From positions 292,501-356,500 of the forward strand of contig BSBK01002085.1 in assembly GCA_027943335.1 (NCBI GenBank): DNA of 64,000 bases, written 5' to 3'. Shown in pieces: positions 12,563-23,836 of this stretch. Source of the DNA: Chamaecyparis obtusa (Eukaryota > Streptophyta > Pinopsida > Cupressales > Cupressaceae). Made by a program: the position numbers and the translations under genes. Numbering within the stretch: the stretch's first letter is position 1; each line of letters starts with the position of its first letter. The notes beneath the pieces are model-generated. The model made no database searches. It saw only the letters and a list, made by a program, of their open reading frames with translations, and had not been told where the DNA came from.

Positions 12563-15500
12563 TTAACCACTATAGGCCAAAAGGCCCATAGACTCCGAAC
12601 ACCATCTGAACTTCTCAGTGCCCACTAGTTTTGTTAATGCATCTACAACATTCTTCACAGTATCTACCTTCTCCAAATTTACCTTTCCATCTTCCACCAT
12701 ATCTCTCACAAAGTGAAACCGCACATCAATGTGCTTCATTCTGGCATGGAAAGTTGGATTCTTTGCAAGGCAAATAGCGCTCTGACTGTCACACCAAATA
12801 GTAATCTGTTCTGCATCAACACCAACATCAGAACACAATCTTCTAAGCCAAATGGCTTCTTTACAAGCATGAGTAGCAGCCATGTACTCAGCTTCTGTAG
12901 TGGACAAAGCAACCATAGGTTGTCGCTTACTCATCCAACTAATGGCACCACCAAACATAGTGAACAAATAAGCACTGGTGGATCTCCTGCTGTCAATATC
13001 ACCTACCCAATCTGAATCCACAAACCCACGAATACAAACTGAATGTGGAGATCCAGAAGAGTTACCATGATAACATATGGAGTAATCTGATGTACCCCTC
13101 AAATATCTGAATACTCGCTTAACTGCATCCCAATGTACCCGTCCAGGATTAGCCATAAATCGACTCAAGACTCCCACTGCTTGGGCAATGTCTGGTCTAG
13201 TACAGACCATAGCATACATAAGACTGCCAATTGCACTAGCATAAGGTACTCTACTCATGTCCTCCACCTCACTAGGAGATTTTGAACAATCATCTACAGA
13301 TAACTTTGTTCCCACAGAAATAGGAACACATAGTGGTCTACAATCTGCCATGTTGAACCTGTCCAACACAGACTTCACATACTTACTCTGACTCAACCAA
13401 AGTTTTCTGTTAGACCTGTCTCTACTGATTTCCATACCCAAGATGTACCTAGCTGCCCCAAGATCTTTCATCTCAAACTGTGCTGACAACTGAGATTTAA
13501 AATTAGAAATCATACCCTTACCCTTCCCAAATAGCAACATATCATCAACATATAATGCAACAATAAGAAGGCAATCATTTTCAACTCTAAAATAAACACA
13601 ATGATCTAATTTTGATCTTACAAATCCAATTGACAACACAAAGGCATCAAACTTAAGGTACCACATCCTAGGAGATTGCTTCAAACCATATAGAGATTTC
13701 TTTAATCTGCAAACTAAGGATTCTTTACCTTTAACAATGTAGTGCTCAGGCTGTGACATATAAATCTCTTCCTCCAAATCACCATGAAGGAAAGTTGTCT
13801 TCACATCCATCTATCCTATCTCTAAATCATATGATGCAACAAGAGATAACATAAATCTAATGGATGTCAACTTTGCAACAGGAGAGAATATTTCACCATA
13901 ATCTATTCCCTCTACCTGTGAATACCCCTTTGCAACCAATCTAGCTTTATACCTTTCAACACTGCCATCTGCACAGAATTTCTTCTTGAACACCCATTTA
14001 CAACCAACAGATTTTCTCCCTTTAGGCAAAGGTACAAGGTCCCAAGTTTTGTTTTTCTCCAATGAAGCCATCTCATCATTCATAGCCTCAATCCAGGAAC
14101 CTGCATCTTCCATGCCCAAAGCCTCTTTCACAGATCTAGGCTCATCAGTGTTAGTAATCAAAGCAAAGGCACAACTGGAATCTAACATAGAATAACCAAA
14201 CCTTTCTGATTGCTTTCTTTCTCTCATGGATCTCCTCAAGGGCTGAGGTTGACGTTGTTCTTCCTCTTCTTCTGAACTATCAGAGCTGCTAGAGCTCTCC
14301 TCATCATTAGACCCAACATGGTCTCTCTGTTCAGTCTTCTCAGGGGTAGGAGGCAACTGAACAACATCTTTTTTCTTTTCTTTTTCATCTGGCTGTAGCA
14401 CAATAGGAGAAGATGTTAGCTCTCTAAAAATAACATTTCTACTATACAACACCTTACTATTCACGAGATCCCAAAGCTTGTATCCTTTCACACCAGCACT
14501 GTATCCAATGAAAATACATTTAACGGCTTTATTTTCCAACTTATATCTTTTCTCCTTTGGAACATGTGCATAAGCTTCACAACCAAAAACATGAAGATGT
14601 CTAATTGAAGGCTTCTTACCAGACCACACCTCCATGGGTGTCTTACCAACAAGGGCTAATGTAGGAGATCTGTTAACTAGATAGCAAGCAGTGGCCACAG
14701 CTTCGGCCCAAAACCTTTGTTCTAAACCAGCTCCACTAAGCATACTCCTAGCCTTCTCCATTAGTGTCCTGTTCATTCTCTCTGCAACTCCATTTTGCTG
14801 TGGGGTATAAGGAGTTGTCTTATGCCTCTCGATACCTTGTTCTTTACAGAACTGTTCAAACTCTGTTGAGCAAAACTCACCACCATTGTTAGTTCTCACA
14901 CACTTAATCTTCTTACTAGTCTAATTCTCTACAAGAGCTTTAAATTCCTTGAACCGACTAAAGACTCGTGTCTTACTTTTAAGGAAATAAATCCATGTCC
15001 TTCTACTGTAATCATCTATGAAAGATACAAAAAATACAGACTTGGAGATTGAAGGAACTTTTACAGGACCAAATACATCAGAATGAATAAGATCCAAAAC
15101 ATCAGAAGATTTGTGAGAACTAGAGTAAAACTGAACATGATTTTGTTTACCATAGACATAGTGTTCGTAGAAGTCAAACTCGAGATTGCAATCATTTAAC
15201 CCCTCAACAAGATTTTTATTTTTCAGGGTTCTGAGACCCTTTTCACCAATGTGGCCAAATCTCATATGCCACAACATTGTCTTTTCTGCAGGAAGCTTAC
15301 CTTCCAAAGTATTTGCACTACCATCGAAACCAATAGCCATAGACTTCTTCACTGCTTGTTTAGATGGTGAGGATGAAGAACTATTACACAGAGGAATACA
15401 TGCATCTAGCTAAAATAAGGTACCTCTCCTAGTACCCCTTGCAAGCACTATCAATCCTCTTATCATCTTGCATCCTTCTTTCAAAAAAACAACTTGCACA

Positions 15501-16258
15501 CCTACATCATTCAACATACTTACAGATAATAGGTTTCGTGCCAAACCTAGAATGTGCATAACTCCGTTGATTCCCTTTACTCATCCATCAGGAAATTTGA
15601 TAGTGACCCTTCCGTGTCCAACTATCTTTAGGTGAGAATCATCACCCAAGTACACCTTTCCACCATCGAACTCTTCATATTTTGAGAACCAGTTTCGATG
15701 AGAGGTCATGTGAAAAGATGCACCTGAGTCAACCAACCACACATCATTAGATGCATGGGCTGCCAAAGCTGCGATGAATGCATCGCCATCTTCTTGGGAT
15801 CTTTCTGAAGCTAAATCTGAACCTTTCTTCTTCTTCTTCGGCTCTTTGCAGTCTTTACGGAAGTGCCCAGATTTATCATAGTTCCAACATTTTGCCTTGG
15901 AATTATTGGAAGTCTTTGACTTCCCACGGGATTTGGATCTACCCTTATTGTCAGACTTATTGTCATTTTTCTTCCCTCTTTCAGTGGATCTCCCACGAAC
16001 AGCAAGGGCTTCTTTTTCTGAAATGGAAGCCTTTCTTCGCATCTCCTCTGATAGCAGCGAAGACACCACATCATCCATTTTGAAGGTGACTAAAGTGTTT
16101 TCGAGAGCCATCACAAGATGGTCCCATGAATTCGGTAAAGAACACAAAAGTGTGTAGCAATGATCCTCCTCCTCTAACTTGACACCAGCTGATGTCAATT
16201 GTGCAGCCAACAGATTAAATGCATTTAAATGATCTGTTAAGGATCCACCTTCCTCCAT
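12563..16258 (-). pseudogene. Copia gag-pol polyprotein of Cop1, one frame with four stops
   Basis: A single minus-strand frame of 1232 codons runs through gag, protease, integrase, reverse transcriptase and RNase H. Only four in-frame stops break it, at 15581-15583 (TGA), 15410-15412, 14921-14923 and 13811-13813 (all TAG). Motifs in order are: a zinc knuckle CWNYDKSGHFRKDC with Tyr for the second Cys; protease WLVDSGASFHM; integrase finger with both Cys replaced by Tyr (FYEHYVYGKQ); integrase core with RTNNGGEF, so the second catalytic Asp is Asn; Glu kept in NGVAERMNRT; reverse transcriptase YVDDMLLFGK; and RNase H with DSDWVGDIDSRRS, STTEAEYMA and KHIDVRFHF. These losses fit G-to-A or C-to-T change. 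The copy is inactive. Confidence 0.93.
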
Positions 16259-16362
16259 TCATAGAGAGTAGTCACTTCCCATAGGTCATGATCTTCCAAC
16301 ATGTCTTCCATCTTGAGTTTCCACAACTCAAAATTAGTGCCATTAAATTTCTCCACCTCCAT
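16259..16362 (-). pseudogene. Cop1 gag N-terminus with internal deletion
   Basis: From an ATG at 16360-16362 (minus) the frame reads MEVEKFNGTNFELWKLKMED and then ...DHDLWEVTTLYEW, the normal N-terminus of copia gag. It then runs out of frame into the gag segment that begins MEEGGSLTDHLN at 16258. In related elements roughly a hundred residues separate these two blocks, so an internal deletion plus frame change has removed the middle of gag. The estimate of the missing length is from family knowledge, not from this copy. Confidence 0.7.
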
Positions 16363-16490
16363 TCTTCCATATGATGAACTTACCATCTCAATCTGCAAAT
16401 AAGATTCAGAATGCTCTGCAAAAAAATCCCACTCAAACTTGAGATTAGCTCAAAAAACCCTACCCAACAACTAGGATCAAAAGTTGATCA

Positions 16491-16503
16491 AGCACTGATA
16501 CCA
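16491..16503 (-). promoter_or_regulatory. Primer-binding site of Cop1
   Basis: On the minus strand TGGTATCAGTGCT starts two bases from the 5' LTR. It matches the 3' end of initiator Met tRNA (usual plant form TGGTATCAGAGC) with one change. Confidence 0.85.
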
Positions 16504-16505
16504 CT

Positions 16506-17352
16506 TGTAAGGAAACTCAGGTGCGAAAACAACTTCCTACACTAATCTCTATAGGAGAGTATTGTGCAAAATCTTATAAATCCTTACAATTTCAGATTCG
16601 TTAACTATTTTAACAAAGATATTGCAACCACATACCATGCATACAAAAAAATAGAGTATGACACAATGATATACCCTGGGGAAAACCTTTCGGTAAAAAA
16701 CCCCAGCACTCCAAAACCTGCACAATGTATTATCTTCAACACAAAGATTACAATACACTTGCAATGCAAGTTCTTTCAGGAAATGAGAGACAAAGCCAAC
16801 AAGACTTAAATTTCTGTTATATCTCTCCCATAGGAGCAGCATCATATATATAGACTCCTCTGGACCCAAAAATAGGCACAACCACCAAGACCCATGCACA
16901 AAGCCACATGTACACAGTTGTTACATGCAATCCCAAGAATAGGCATCCATCCCTAGAATAGACTATGACAGCTTGTCATAGAATCTGCCAAAAATAACGG
17001 TCACAAGAGAAGTGTAAGAGAATCTGTCATACCAACCTATTTTTGGCATATTCTCTTACACACACCAACCACTTCTTCTTGGGTGCCCAAATAGGCCCAA
17101 GTCATAAGATGCTCTTACACCTGTCATAGCACATTCCTTAAATAGTTCTTACGTGTCATAGGAATCCGTCATGACCATTTCAGTCATGATCTCCTTACGC
17201 ACAAGATGCTGACACATCAAGTGGAGTGACACATCAACATGCCAACTAGACATGTACACTCACACTTAATTACATTATTTGCAAAAAATACATTTACAAA
17301 ACAACTAATAAGAATAGGAATTATCCAAGGTTGAGACACCTTATTCCTAACA
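16506..17352 (-). repeat. 5' LTR of Cop1
   Basis: This 847-bp LTR is adjacent to the primer-binding site. It differs from the 3' LTR at about 20 sites by eye. Confidence 0.93.
16845..16852 (-). promoter_or_regulatory. TATA box in the 5' LTR of Cop1
   Basis: The minus-strand run CTATATATATGATG lies about 340 bases before the inner LTR end, the right place for the element's core promoter. The same box occurs in the 3' LTR at about 12003-12010. Confidence 0.5.
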
Positions 17353-17455
17353 AAATCAATCCAATGTCAACACTTATGACACTTGGCAATATCAATCATA
17401 TGATGTAAGCAATAAAGGCATCATCCTCAAGATGTATTCAATAGAAACATAGTCT

Positions 17456-17994
17456 CAATATGTGGATTGCCTCCATCGGTGATTCTATCCACAAGCTCTC
17501 ATGTGGATTGCCTCCATCGACAATTCTATCCAAATTCTCTCAGGTGGATTGCCTCCATCGACGATTCTATCCATAAGCTCTTGTGTGAATTGCCTCCATC
17601 GGCGATTCTATTCACAAACTCATGAGCTTTAGGTGTGGATTGCCTCCATCAGCGATTCTATCCACAAGCTCTCATGTGAATTGCCTCCATCAGTGATTCT
17701 ATTCACAAACTCATGAGCTTCAGGTGTGGATTGCCTCCATCGGTGACTCAATCCACAAGCTCCTGTGTGAATTGCCTCCATCGGTGATTCTATTCACAAA
17801 CTCATGAGCTATGGTGTGGATTTCCTCTATCAATGATTCTATCCATAATCTCTTGTGTGAATTGCCTCCATCGGTGATTCTATTCACAAACTCATGAGCT
17901 ATGGTGTGGATTGCCTCTATCAGCAATTCTATCCATAAACTCATGAGCTTCAGAGTGGATTACCTCCATTGGCGATTCTATCCACAAGTTCTAT
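17456..17994 (-). repeat. Tandem repeat in the internal region of element E
   Basis: About a dozen copies of a roughly 45-bp unit, recognisable by GTGGATTGCCTCCATCGG and GATTCTATCCACAA, run head to tail. Units alternate between GTGGATT...ATCCAC and GTGAATT...ATTCAC types, giving a higher-order period of about 90 bp. On the minus strand part of the array (17720-17944) is open and yields a 30-residue periodic peptide containing HEFVNRITDGGNSH. The start and end of each unit are complementary (GTGGAT/ATCCAC), so each could fold. I do not propose a protein function. Confidence 0.8.
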
Positions 17995-18888
17995 CTATTA
18001 TGATCAGTTTCATCCATCACAAGATATCTATCACAATAGAAGGTCAAGTTATTGTAAGATCATCACCTTATAATAACTTTTACAAATACAAGTGATAATC
18101 ATTTGGAAGTCATCACTTCCTCATGATTTACACAAGGGGCAGGCCCATTAAAAACATTCATAATTCATAAGTATAATAAACAATTATATCAAGTTTACCT
18201 CATAAATGTTTCACCTTCAATAGTGAACTCCCTCTCAATCAATATGATCAAGATTGTCACAAGTTGACTGAACCATCTACTCCCTCTAAAGCTCAAGTTT
18301 ATCAACTTCTTGACCTCTTTTGAAATATTAGACTCTCTTTGCATCTAGTCTCAATCATCAATTTGTTTGCAAGAATCAATTTATTTCTCGCTTGAATGAA
18401 ATTATCTTGTGCTTTTGTCCTGAAGGTATGTCAGAGAGAGATTACAAATAGCTCACTAAATTATATTATCCCAAAGAAATATTAATGATAAAAGCATACA
18501 ATATTTTTTATCCCAATGTTATAGTATGATTTAATAACTACATAAAAAAATTTATGAACATTAATCAACATGGAATACTCATCTCTTGATTAATGTAATG
18601 ATCCTTTTCTTATTTGCACTATAAAAAATGTTTGTAGCTTTGAATCAAAGAACTCTCTTTGTTCAAAAATTTGCATAGACCTGTACACATTCGATCATAA
18701 CTTTTTAACTTGACATTTTCTCTTCAATCACTCCAGTGAGATTCTTTTAAAGTTGTTTATCACTAACATATCTAAAATTTAGCAAAATCCAACAGTGCAT
18801 TTGTGAGATATGGTCCTCGTACTAAGACTGTAATTTTCTGAGATAGACACACATTCACCATTAACAAACTACTCTCTTACATTTGCAA
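17995..18888 (-). other. Remaining internal region of element E, no coding motif
   Basis: Between the tandem array and the primer-binding site I see no gag or pol motif and no long open frame. The sequence is AT-rich and unassigned. Confidence 0.5.
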
Positions 18889-18904
18889 CTTGGCTCTAAT
18901 ACCA
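18889..18904 (-). promoter_or_regulatory. Primer-binding site of element E
   Basis: On the minus strand TGGTATTAGAGCCAAG abuts the 5' LTR with no gap. It is complementary to the initiator Met tRNA 3' end except for one C-to-T change. Confidence 0.85.
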
Positions 18905-19076
18905 TGTTAAGGTTTTAGGATCATTACAAATGTAATAGCACTATCTCATTGTATGTGTTTTTCAAATGCAACAATCTCTAACATTTATATAGAGAATGAG
19001 CCAAGAAGAGACATGTCCCTTCATGGGACATGTCTATTCATTATTATGTAATTAATATAATAACAATTATGATTAT

Positions 19077-19084
<8 letters not shown>

Positions 19085-19122
<38 letters not shown>

Positions 19123-19157
19123 GCACGCACACACGCGCGCGCACACACACACACACA
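19085..19157. repeat. AC/GC microsatellite
   Basis: Alternating purine-pyrimidine run of (CA)n with a GCACGC/CGCGCG core. The partner LTR has only a short AC run at this place. Confidence 0.95.
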
Positions 19158-19311
19158 TGTATATATAATATCTCTTGAGTATTATATTAATTTCTCTAAT
19201 ATTTACATAATAATAATAATATATATTTTATCAATTTAACTTTTTAGTTATTATGAGAATATAATCTAACTTTATATATACATATATATCAATGTATATA
19301 TTAATATCAAT

Positions 19312-19313
<2 letters not shown>

Positions 19314-19397
<84 letters not shown>
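19314..19397. repeat. Long TA microsatellite
   Basis: About 80 bases of uninterrupted (TA)n, absent from the partner LTR of element E. Confidence 0.95.
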
Positions 19398-19399
<2 letters not shown>

Positions 19400-19459
19400 T
19401 TTCTCATAATAATCATATAGACAATATTATTTATCTGACTGATGCTACAAATACCAATA

Positions 19460-21849
19460 GAAAAGGGTAAGACTCCTTGGGGTAGTGAAGGGATTGGAAG
19501 GATAGAAAAGGGTAAGAATCCTCAGGGCAGTGAAGGGATTGGGAGGCCATCAAAATGCCCAAAAATTAGAGATACTACCATAAATGATTTCTTTGGAATT
19601 GGCATTTAGGCTCCATCAACTTCTACAATTGCAAGTGCAAAAGCCAATCACAATAGCTCACCAGTACCACCACCACAAGCTAGGGTTGTCATTGAGTTAA
19701 ATAAAAATGCATCAAATGAGGATAACAATGGTGGCACAACAAAAGATGTTATAAGGGATATGAAAAACTAGTTGGATGAAAATGCTAGCAATGAAGATAA
19801 TATTGATGTTGGTAGGAAGAAAAGAAAAAGGAAAGTAAAAATGGGGTGGGAGTCGAAAATGAAAAGAAATATTAAGGTTGATTTGGAAACAAAGTACTGG
19901 TTCATTAAACCACTCCAAAACAATGATGAATAACCAACAAAATGTAGGTGTAAGATTTGTACTTGGAAAACTAAAAAAGAGAAGAAGTTGCAACTAAAGC
20001 TTGACACTATAGAAAATCATATTGGTAAGGTTATGAAAAATAGACCATAGGCAGACAAGAAATATTAGTAGTGAGATAGAAATCAAAGGAAGAATGTCTT
20101 CATGTTAAGCATGCCATAGAATATGAAGAGCATAACAAGACAATGGTAGTAATTGCTATTAGTGAAAATCCAATCAAGGCCGGGTTTAAATATGAAACCA
20201 ATAAAGAAAACCTGGAAAAGACCATTCATATGAGTATTATTTTTCATATTCTATCCAGAGGGCGTCTTATTAGAGACTTCTCATAATATGGTAATTTATT
20301 ATCTTTTTTGAGAGTTCCTCACTATCCTATGTCACATTGGTCAACAAACACTGGATGGGAAATGGAAAACTATATTGTTGAGGTGGAAAAGAGAAATTTA
20401 TAGGAGAAAGTAAAACAATCTAGATTCATTTCATTATCCATAGATGAAGTTATTATAGTAGATAATACTGCTTGGGTCTGTATGTATGTGTATATAGTAA
20501 AAGAACATGTTCACCAAGCTCATCTACTCCGTGTTCATAAAATGAGGGGCAATTCAACAACATAAAACTTATATTTTGAATTCAAGAGAGATTTGAATGA
20601 AGTTGCTAGTATGGATGATTTGGCAATTGGAAAGAAGTTAGTAGGTGTTGGAGCTGATGGAGTTGCAGTAATGCAAGGCCAAAGGAATGGTCTTTGTGCA
20701 AGATTACAAACTAGTATAGAACCTTACATGCTTGGAATACATTGCATGGTCCATCGAATGAATATAACATATAAAATTGTAAGCAATTTTCCTACAATGT
20801 CAAAAGTTGAAGATCTAGTCTATGAGCTATACTCTTACTTTTGTAGAAGTCCTAAACATTTTGTAGAATTTAACATTTTTTTAGAGGGAGTAACACCAAG
20901 AAATAAGCTTCTCAAGGATGTTGAGACCAGATGGATCTCTTTGCATGGACTACTAGAATGAGTTCTAACATAATATCAATCCTTGATTGAACTAATATAT
21001 GAGCAATGCCTCATAGTAGACAAAGCTCCTGATCTATTACATAAGTTAAGTGATATACAAATAGTGTTAACTTTAGCTAGTGTTCTCCCCATACTAGATT
21101 TAATGAATAAACTTGTTAAGAAAGCCCAATAAAGAACTATGTGTATCCATGAGTATAGTAGTTTACGTAGAATGACCCATGGATGCTCTATATTTAGATA
21201 TGACAACACTTCAAAGCCCAATTTTTTTTTAGGTGGCAGGTAATTATAGATTTGAATCATGTTGAGATTTTTTTACAATTTAATGCAAAAAATGATTTAT
21301 GTGTGTTTGTGAAAGGATATGAAATACCAATGCACCAATCTAAGATGGGCAAGTGAGGCAGACTACTTCCAGTTAAAAAGATAGATTTTGACAGGATTGT
21401 TAAATCTGTTGATCATAATTTGAAGTCAATTTCCTACCAACTTTCAACTGAGATTCGTGAAAGATTCCCCTGAGAAGAAATTCTTGAAGCCATGGGTTGT
21501 GTGTTTCCTCATTTTTGGAAAAATGCCAGAGATAAACAAACTCATGCACATATCTTTCATAAAAAAATTGATGAATTGGGGAGAGATTTTTCAAAACATT
21601 TAGATTGCAATGAACAACCAATTGAAGGAATTTTAGATTCAATTAATCTTAAAAAACAATGTGGACAATTTTCATCATGTAAGAAATTGAAATTGAAAAA
21701 ATTGGAGAATCCATTTGAACTTGGTGCAATAACTAGGCTTTGGAAAAGGATAGACTAGAGCGAAGTAATGCGTGATTAAATATCAGACTATTTAAAACTT
21801 GTTGATTTATGTCAAACAATGATATTGGGGCTGGTGGAAGATGAAATAG
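19460..21849 (+). pseudogene. hAT-like transposase relic, central part
   Basis: Frames interrupted by stops and small shifts read as a hAT-superfamily protein. About 19460-19560 continues the GSEGIGR repeats. About 19840-20030 is a Lys-rich BED-like or short zinc-finger segment (KYWFIKPLQ, then CRCKICTWKT, then a His). The RNase H-like fold follows, with SLSIDEVIIVDNTAWVCM at about 20435, VGVGADGVAVMQGQRNGL at about 20645 and LGIHCMVHRMN at about 20725. The longest open piece is 20593-20961. About 21700-21846 reads NPFELGAITRLWKRID and ...LCQTMILGLVEDE, the lead-in to the hAT dimerisation motif, which is then cut by the 5S-bearing array. No terminal inverted repeats or 8-bp duplication were found, so it could be a transposon or a host gene derived from one. 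Confidence 0.75.
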
Positions 21850-21996
21850 TGTGATATTGCTATCAAGATTTAACTGTGTAATTTTTTGAGTCAAACTCAT
21901 TGACCCATGATTCATGAGTAGTGGTTCACATGAACCCATCTCTCATGATAATGAATGGAAAACTTAGCACTCATTGGATCTAGGTGATGCTCATAG

Positions 21997-22073
21997 AGGT
22001 GAAGCACCGGGACTTCCTGGGAGGTCACCCATCCTAGTACTACTCCAGCTCGAGCGTGCTTAACTATGGAGTT
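21997..22073 (-). pseudogene. 5S rRNA-derived segment, unit 1
   Basis: Read on the minus strand this matches plant 5S rRNA from about position 46 to the CACCT near the 3' end. It includes the A-box region (AGTTAAGC), the GAGTAGTACT element and the C-box region (GATGGGTGACCTCC). The 5' third of 5S rRNA is not recognisable, so it is not a normal 5S gene. Confidence 0.85.
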
Positions 22074-22362
22074 TCCTCCCTGGTTAAACCCACTCTACTT
22101 GCATCCTCATTTGCAAAACCTTCACCAAGTGTTGTACCTTATGAACCATTCATTAGAAAGCCCCTTGAGCTCATCAATTGATAAGTAGGAGATATTTTTC
22201 CACAGCAAGTCAAATTGTGATATTGCTATCAAAATTTAACTGTGTAGTTTTTTTAATCAAACTCATTAACCCATGATTCATGAGTAGTGGTTCACATGAA
22301 CCCATCTCTCATGATAATGAATGGAACACTTAGCACTCATTAGATCTAGGTGATGCTCATAG

Positions 22363-22439
22363 AGGTGAAGCACCGAGACTTCCCGAGAGGTCACCCATCC
22401 CAGTACTACTCCAGCTCGAGCGCGCTTAACTACAGAGTT
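22363..22439 (-). pseudogene. 5S rRNA-derived segment, unit 2
   Basis: Same 77-bp segment exactly 366 bp further on. Internal promoter-like elements are retained. Confidence 0.85.
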
Positions 22440-22728
22440 TCCTCCATGGTTAAACCCACTCTACTTGCATCCTCATTTGAAAAACCTTCACCAAGTGTTG
22501 TGCCTTATGAACCATTCATTAGAAATCCCCTTAAGCTCATCAATTGATAAGTAGGAGATATTTTTCCACAGCAAGTCAAATTGTGATATTGCTATCAGGA
22601 TTTTACTGTGTAGTTTTTTGAGTCAAACTCATTGACCCATGATTCATGAGTAGTGGTTCACACGAACCCATCTCTCATGATAATGAATGGAACACTTAGC
22701 ACTCATTGGATCTAGGTGATTCTCACAA

Positions 22729-22805
22729 AGGTGAAGCACTGGGACTTCCCGGGAGGTCACTCATCCCAGTACTACTCTAGCTCGAGCGCGCTTAACTATG
22801 AAGTT
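22729..22805 (-). pseudogene. 5S rRNA-derived segment, unit 3
   Basis: Same 77-bp segment another 366 bp on, with a few point differences. Confidence 0.85.
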
Positions 22806-23104
22806 TCCTCCATGGTTAAACCCACTCTACTTGCATCCTCATTTGCAAAACCTTCACCAAGTGTTGTGCCTTATGAACCATTCATTAGAAAGCCCCTTAA
22901 GCTCATCAATTGATAAGTAGGAGATATTTTTCCACAGCAAGTCAAATTGTGATATTGTTATTAGGATTTAACTGTGTAGTTTTTTGAGTCAAACTCATTG
23001 ACCCATGATTCATGAGTAGTGGTTCACATGAACCCATCTTTCATGATAATGAATGAAACACTTAGCACTCATTGGATCTGTAGATCAGGTTTAGCCATGG
23101 AGGA

Positions 23105-23181
23105 AACTTCGTAGTTAAGCACGCTCGAGCTGGAGTAGTACTGGGATGGGTGATCTCCCGGGAAGTCTCAGTGCTTCACCT
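23105..23181 (+). pseudogene. 5S rRNA-derived segment, inverted unit 1
   Basis: Plus-strand copy of the 77-bp 5S-like segment nearest the centre of the palindrome. A-box and C-box regions are present. Confidence 0.85.
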
Positions 23182-23470
23182 CTGTGAGCATCACCTAGAT
23201 CCAATGAGTGCTAAGTGTTCTATTCATTATCATGAGAGATGGGTTTGTGTGAACCACTACTCATGAATCATGGGTCAATGAGTTTGACTCAAAAAACTAC
23301 ACAGTTAAATCCTGATAGCAATATCAAAATTTGACTTGCTGTGGAAAAATATCTCCTACTTATCAATTGATGAGCTTAAGGGGCTTTCTAATGAATGATT
23401 CATAAGGAACAACACTTGGTGAAGGTTTTGAAAATGAGGATGCAAGTAGAGTGGGTTTAATCATGGAGGA

Positions 23471-23547
23471 AACTCCGTAGTTAAGCACGCTCGAGCTGGA
23501 GTAGTACTGGGATGGGTGACCTCCCGGGAAGTCCCGGTGCTTCACCT
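23471..23547 (+). pseudogene. 5S rRNA-derived segment, inverted unit 2
   Basis: Plus-strand copy, 366 bp on. Among the six it stays close to 5S rRNA, for example AACTCCG at the start and GGTGACCTCCCGGGAAGTCC in the C-box region. Confidence 0.85.
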
Positions 23548-23836
23548 CTATGAGCATCACCTAGATCCAATGAGTGCTAAGTGCTCCATTCATTATCATG
23601 AGAGATGGGTTCGTGTGAACCACTACTCATGAATCATGGGTCAATGAGTTTGACTCAAAAAATTACACAGTTAAATCCTAATAGCAATATCACAATTTGA
23701 CTTGCTGTGGAAAAATATCTCCTACTTATTAATTGATGAGATTAAGGGGCTTTCTAATGAATGGTTCATAAGGCACAATGCTTGGTGAAGGTTTTTCAAA
23801 TGAGGATGCAAGTAGAGTGGGTTTAACCATGGAGGA

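Larger units (their letters stand above)
11665..17352 (-). mobile_element. Ty1/copia retrotransposon Cop1, nearly complete
   Basis: The element is 5688 bp on the minus strand, with LTRs at 11665-12510 and 16506-17352, both TGTAAGGAAACTC...ATTCCTAACA on the plus strand. A perfect 5-bp duplication AAATC flanks it (11660-11664 and 17353-17357). The primer-binding site, polypurine tract and one long gag-pol frame are all present. By eye the LTRs differ at about 20 positions plus one 1-base indel in about 846 bp, nearly all transitions, so the insertion is moderately young. It sits just inside the 3' LTR end of element E. Gag and pol most resemble the Tnt1/Tork-type copia branch, judged from the gag pattern SLTDHLNAFN and the active-site context. 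Confidence 0.95.
11379..19459 (-). mobile_element. Non-autonomous LTR retrotransposon E (hosting Cop1)
   Basis: Direct terminal repeats at 11379-11637 and 18905-19459 begin TGTTAAGG and end ATCAACA or ACCAATA. A perfect 5-bp duplication GAAAA flanks the element (11374-11378, 19460-19464). Next to the right LTR, a primer-binding site on the minus strand (TGGTATTAGAGCCAAG, initiator Met tRNA type) sets the orientation as minus. A purine run adjoins the left LTR on the same strand. With Cop1 removed, about 2.4 kb remains and it contains no gag or pol motif, only a tandem repeat and unassigned sequence. It must have moved with enzymes supplied by another element. It inserted into the hAT-like relic. 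Confidence 0.85.
18905..19459 (-). repeat. 5' LTR of element E, enlarged by microsatellites
   Basis: This LTR is 555 bp versus 259 bp for its partner. The outer parts align, with a TATATAAA box on the minus strand at 18984-18991. The extra length is an AC/GC tract (about 19085-19157), AT-rich sequence and a long TA tract (about 19314-19397). Because both LTRs are copied from one template at insertion, the difference arose afterwards. Confidence 0.85.
21850..23079 (-). repeat. Left tandem block of 366-bp units (5S sense on minus strand)
   Basis: Three full units and the first 132 bp of a fourth, head to tail, with no spacer between units. In the 5S reading direction transcription would run leftward, away from the centre of the palindrome. 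Confidence 0.9.

Noticed and set aside
12713..13015. Plus-strand open frame of 100 residues
   Set aside because: It is antisense to the copia RNase H region, which is clearly the real frame.
15778..16157. Overlapping plus-strand and minus-strand frames around 15.8-16.1 kb
   Set aside because: They are shadows of the copia gag frame.
17456..17994. Regularly spaced repeats that could suggest a CRISPR array
   Set aside because: The whole unit is repeated with no unique spacers, and the context is a plant LTR element.
19030..19416. Open frames of His-Thr or Ile-Tyr repeats
   Set aside because: They are translations of the AC and TA microsatellites.
22350..23560. Three near-identical 65-residue open frames
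   Set aside because: They lie across the 5S-derived repeat units and follow the repeat period; no coding signal.
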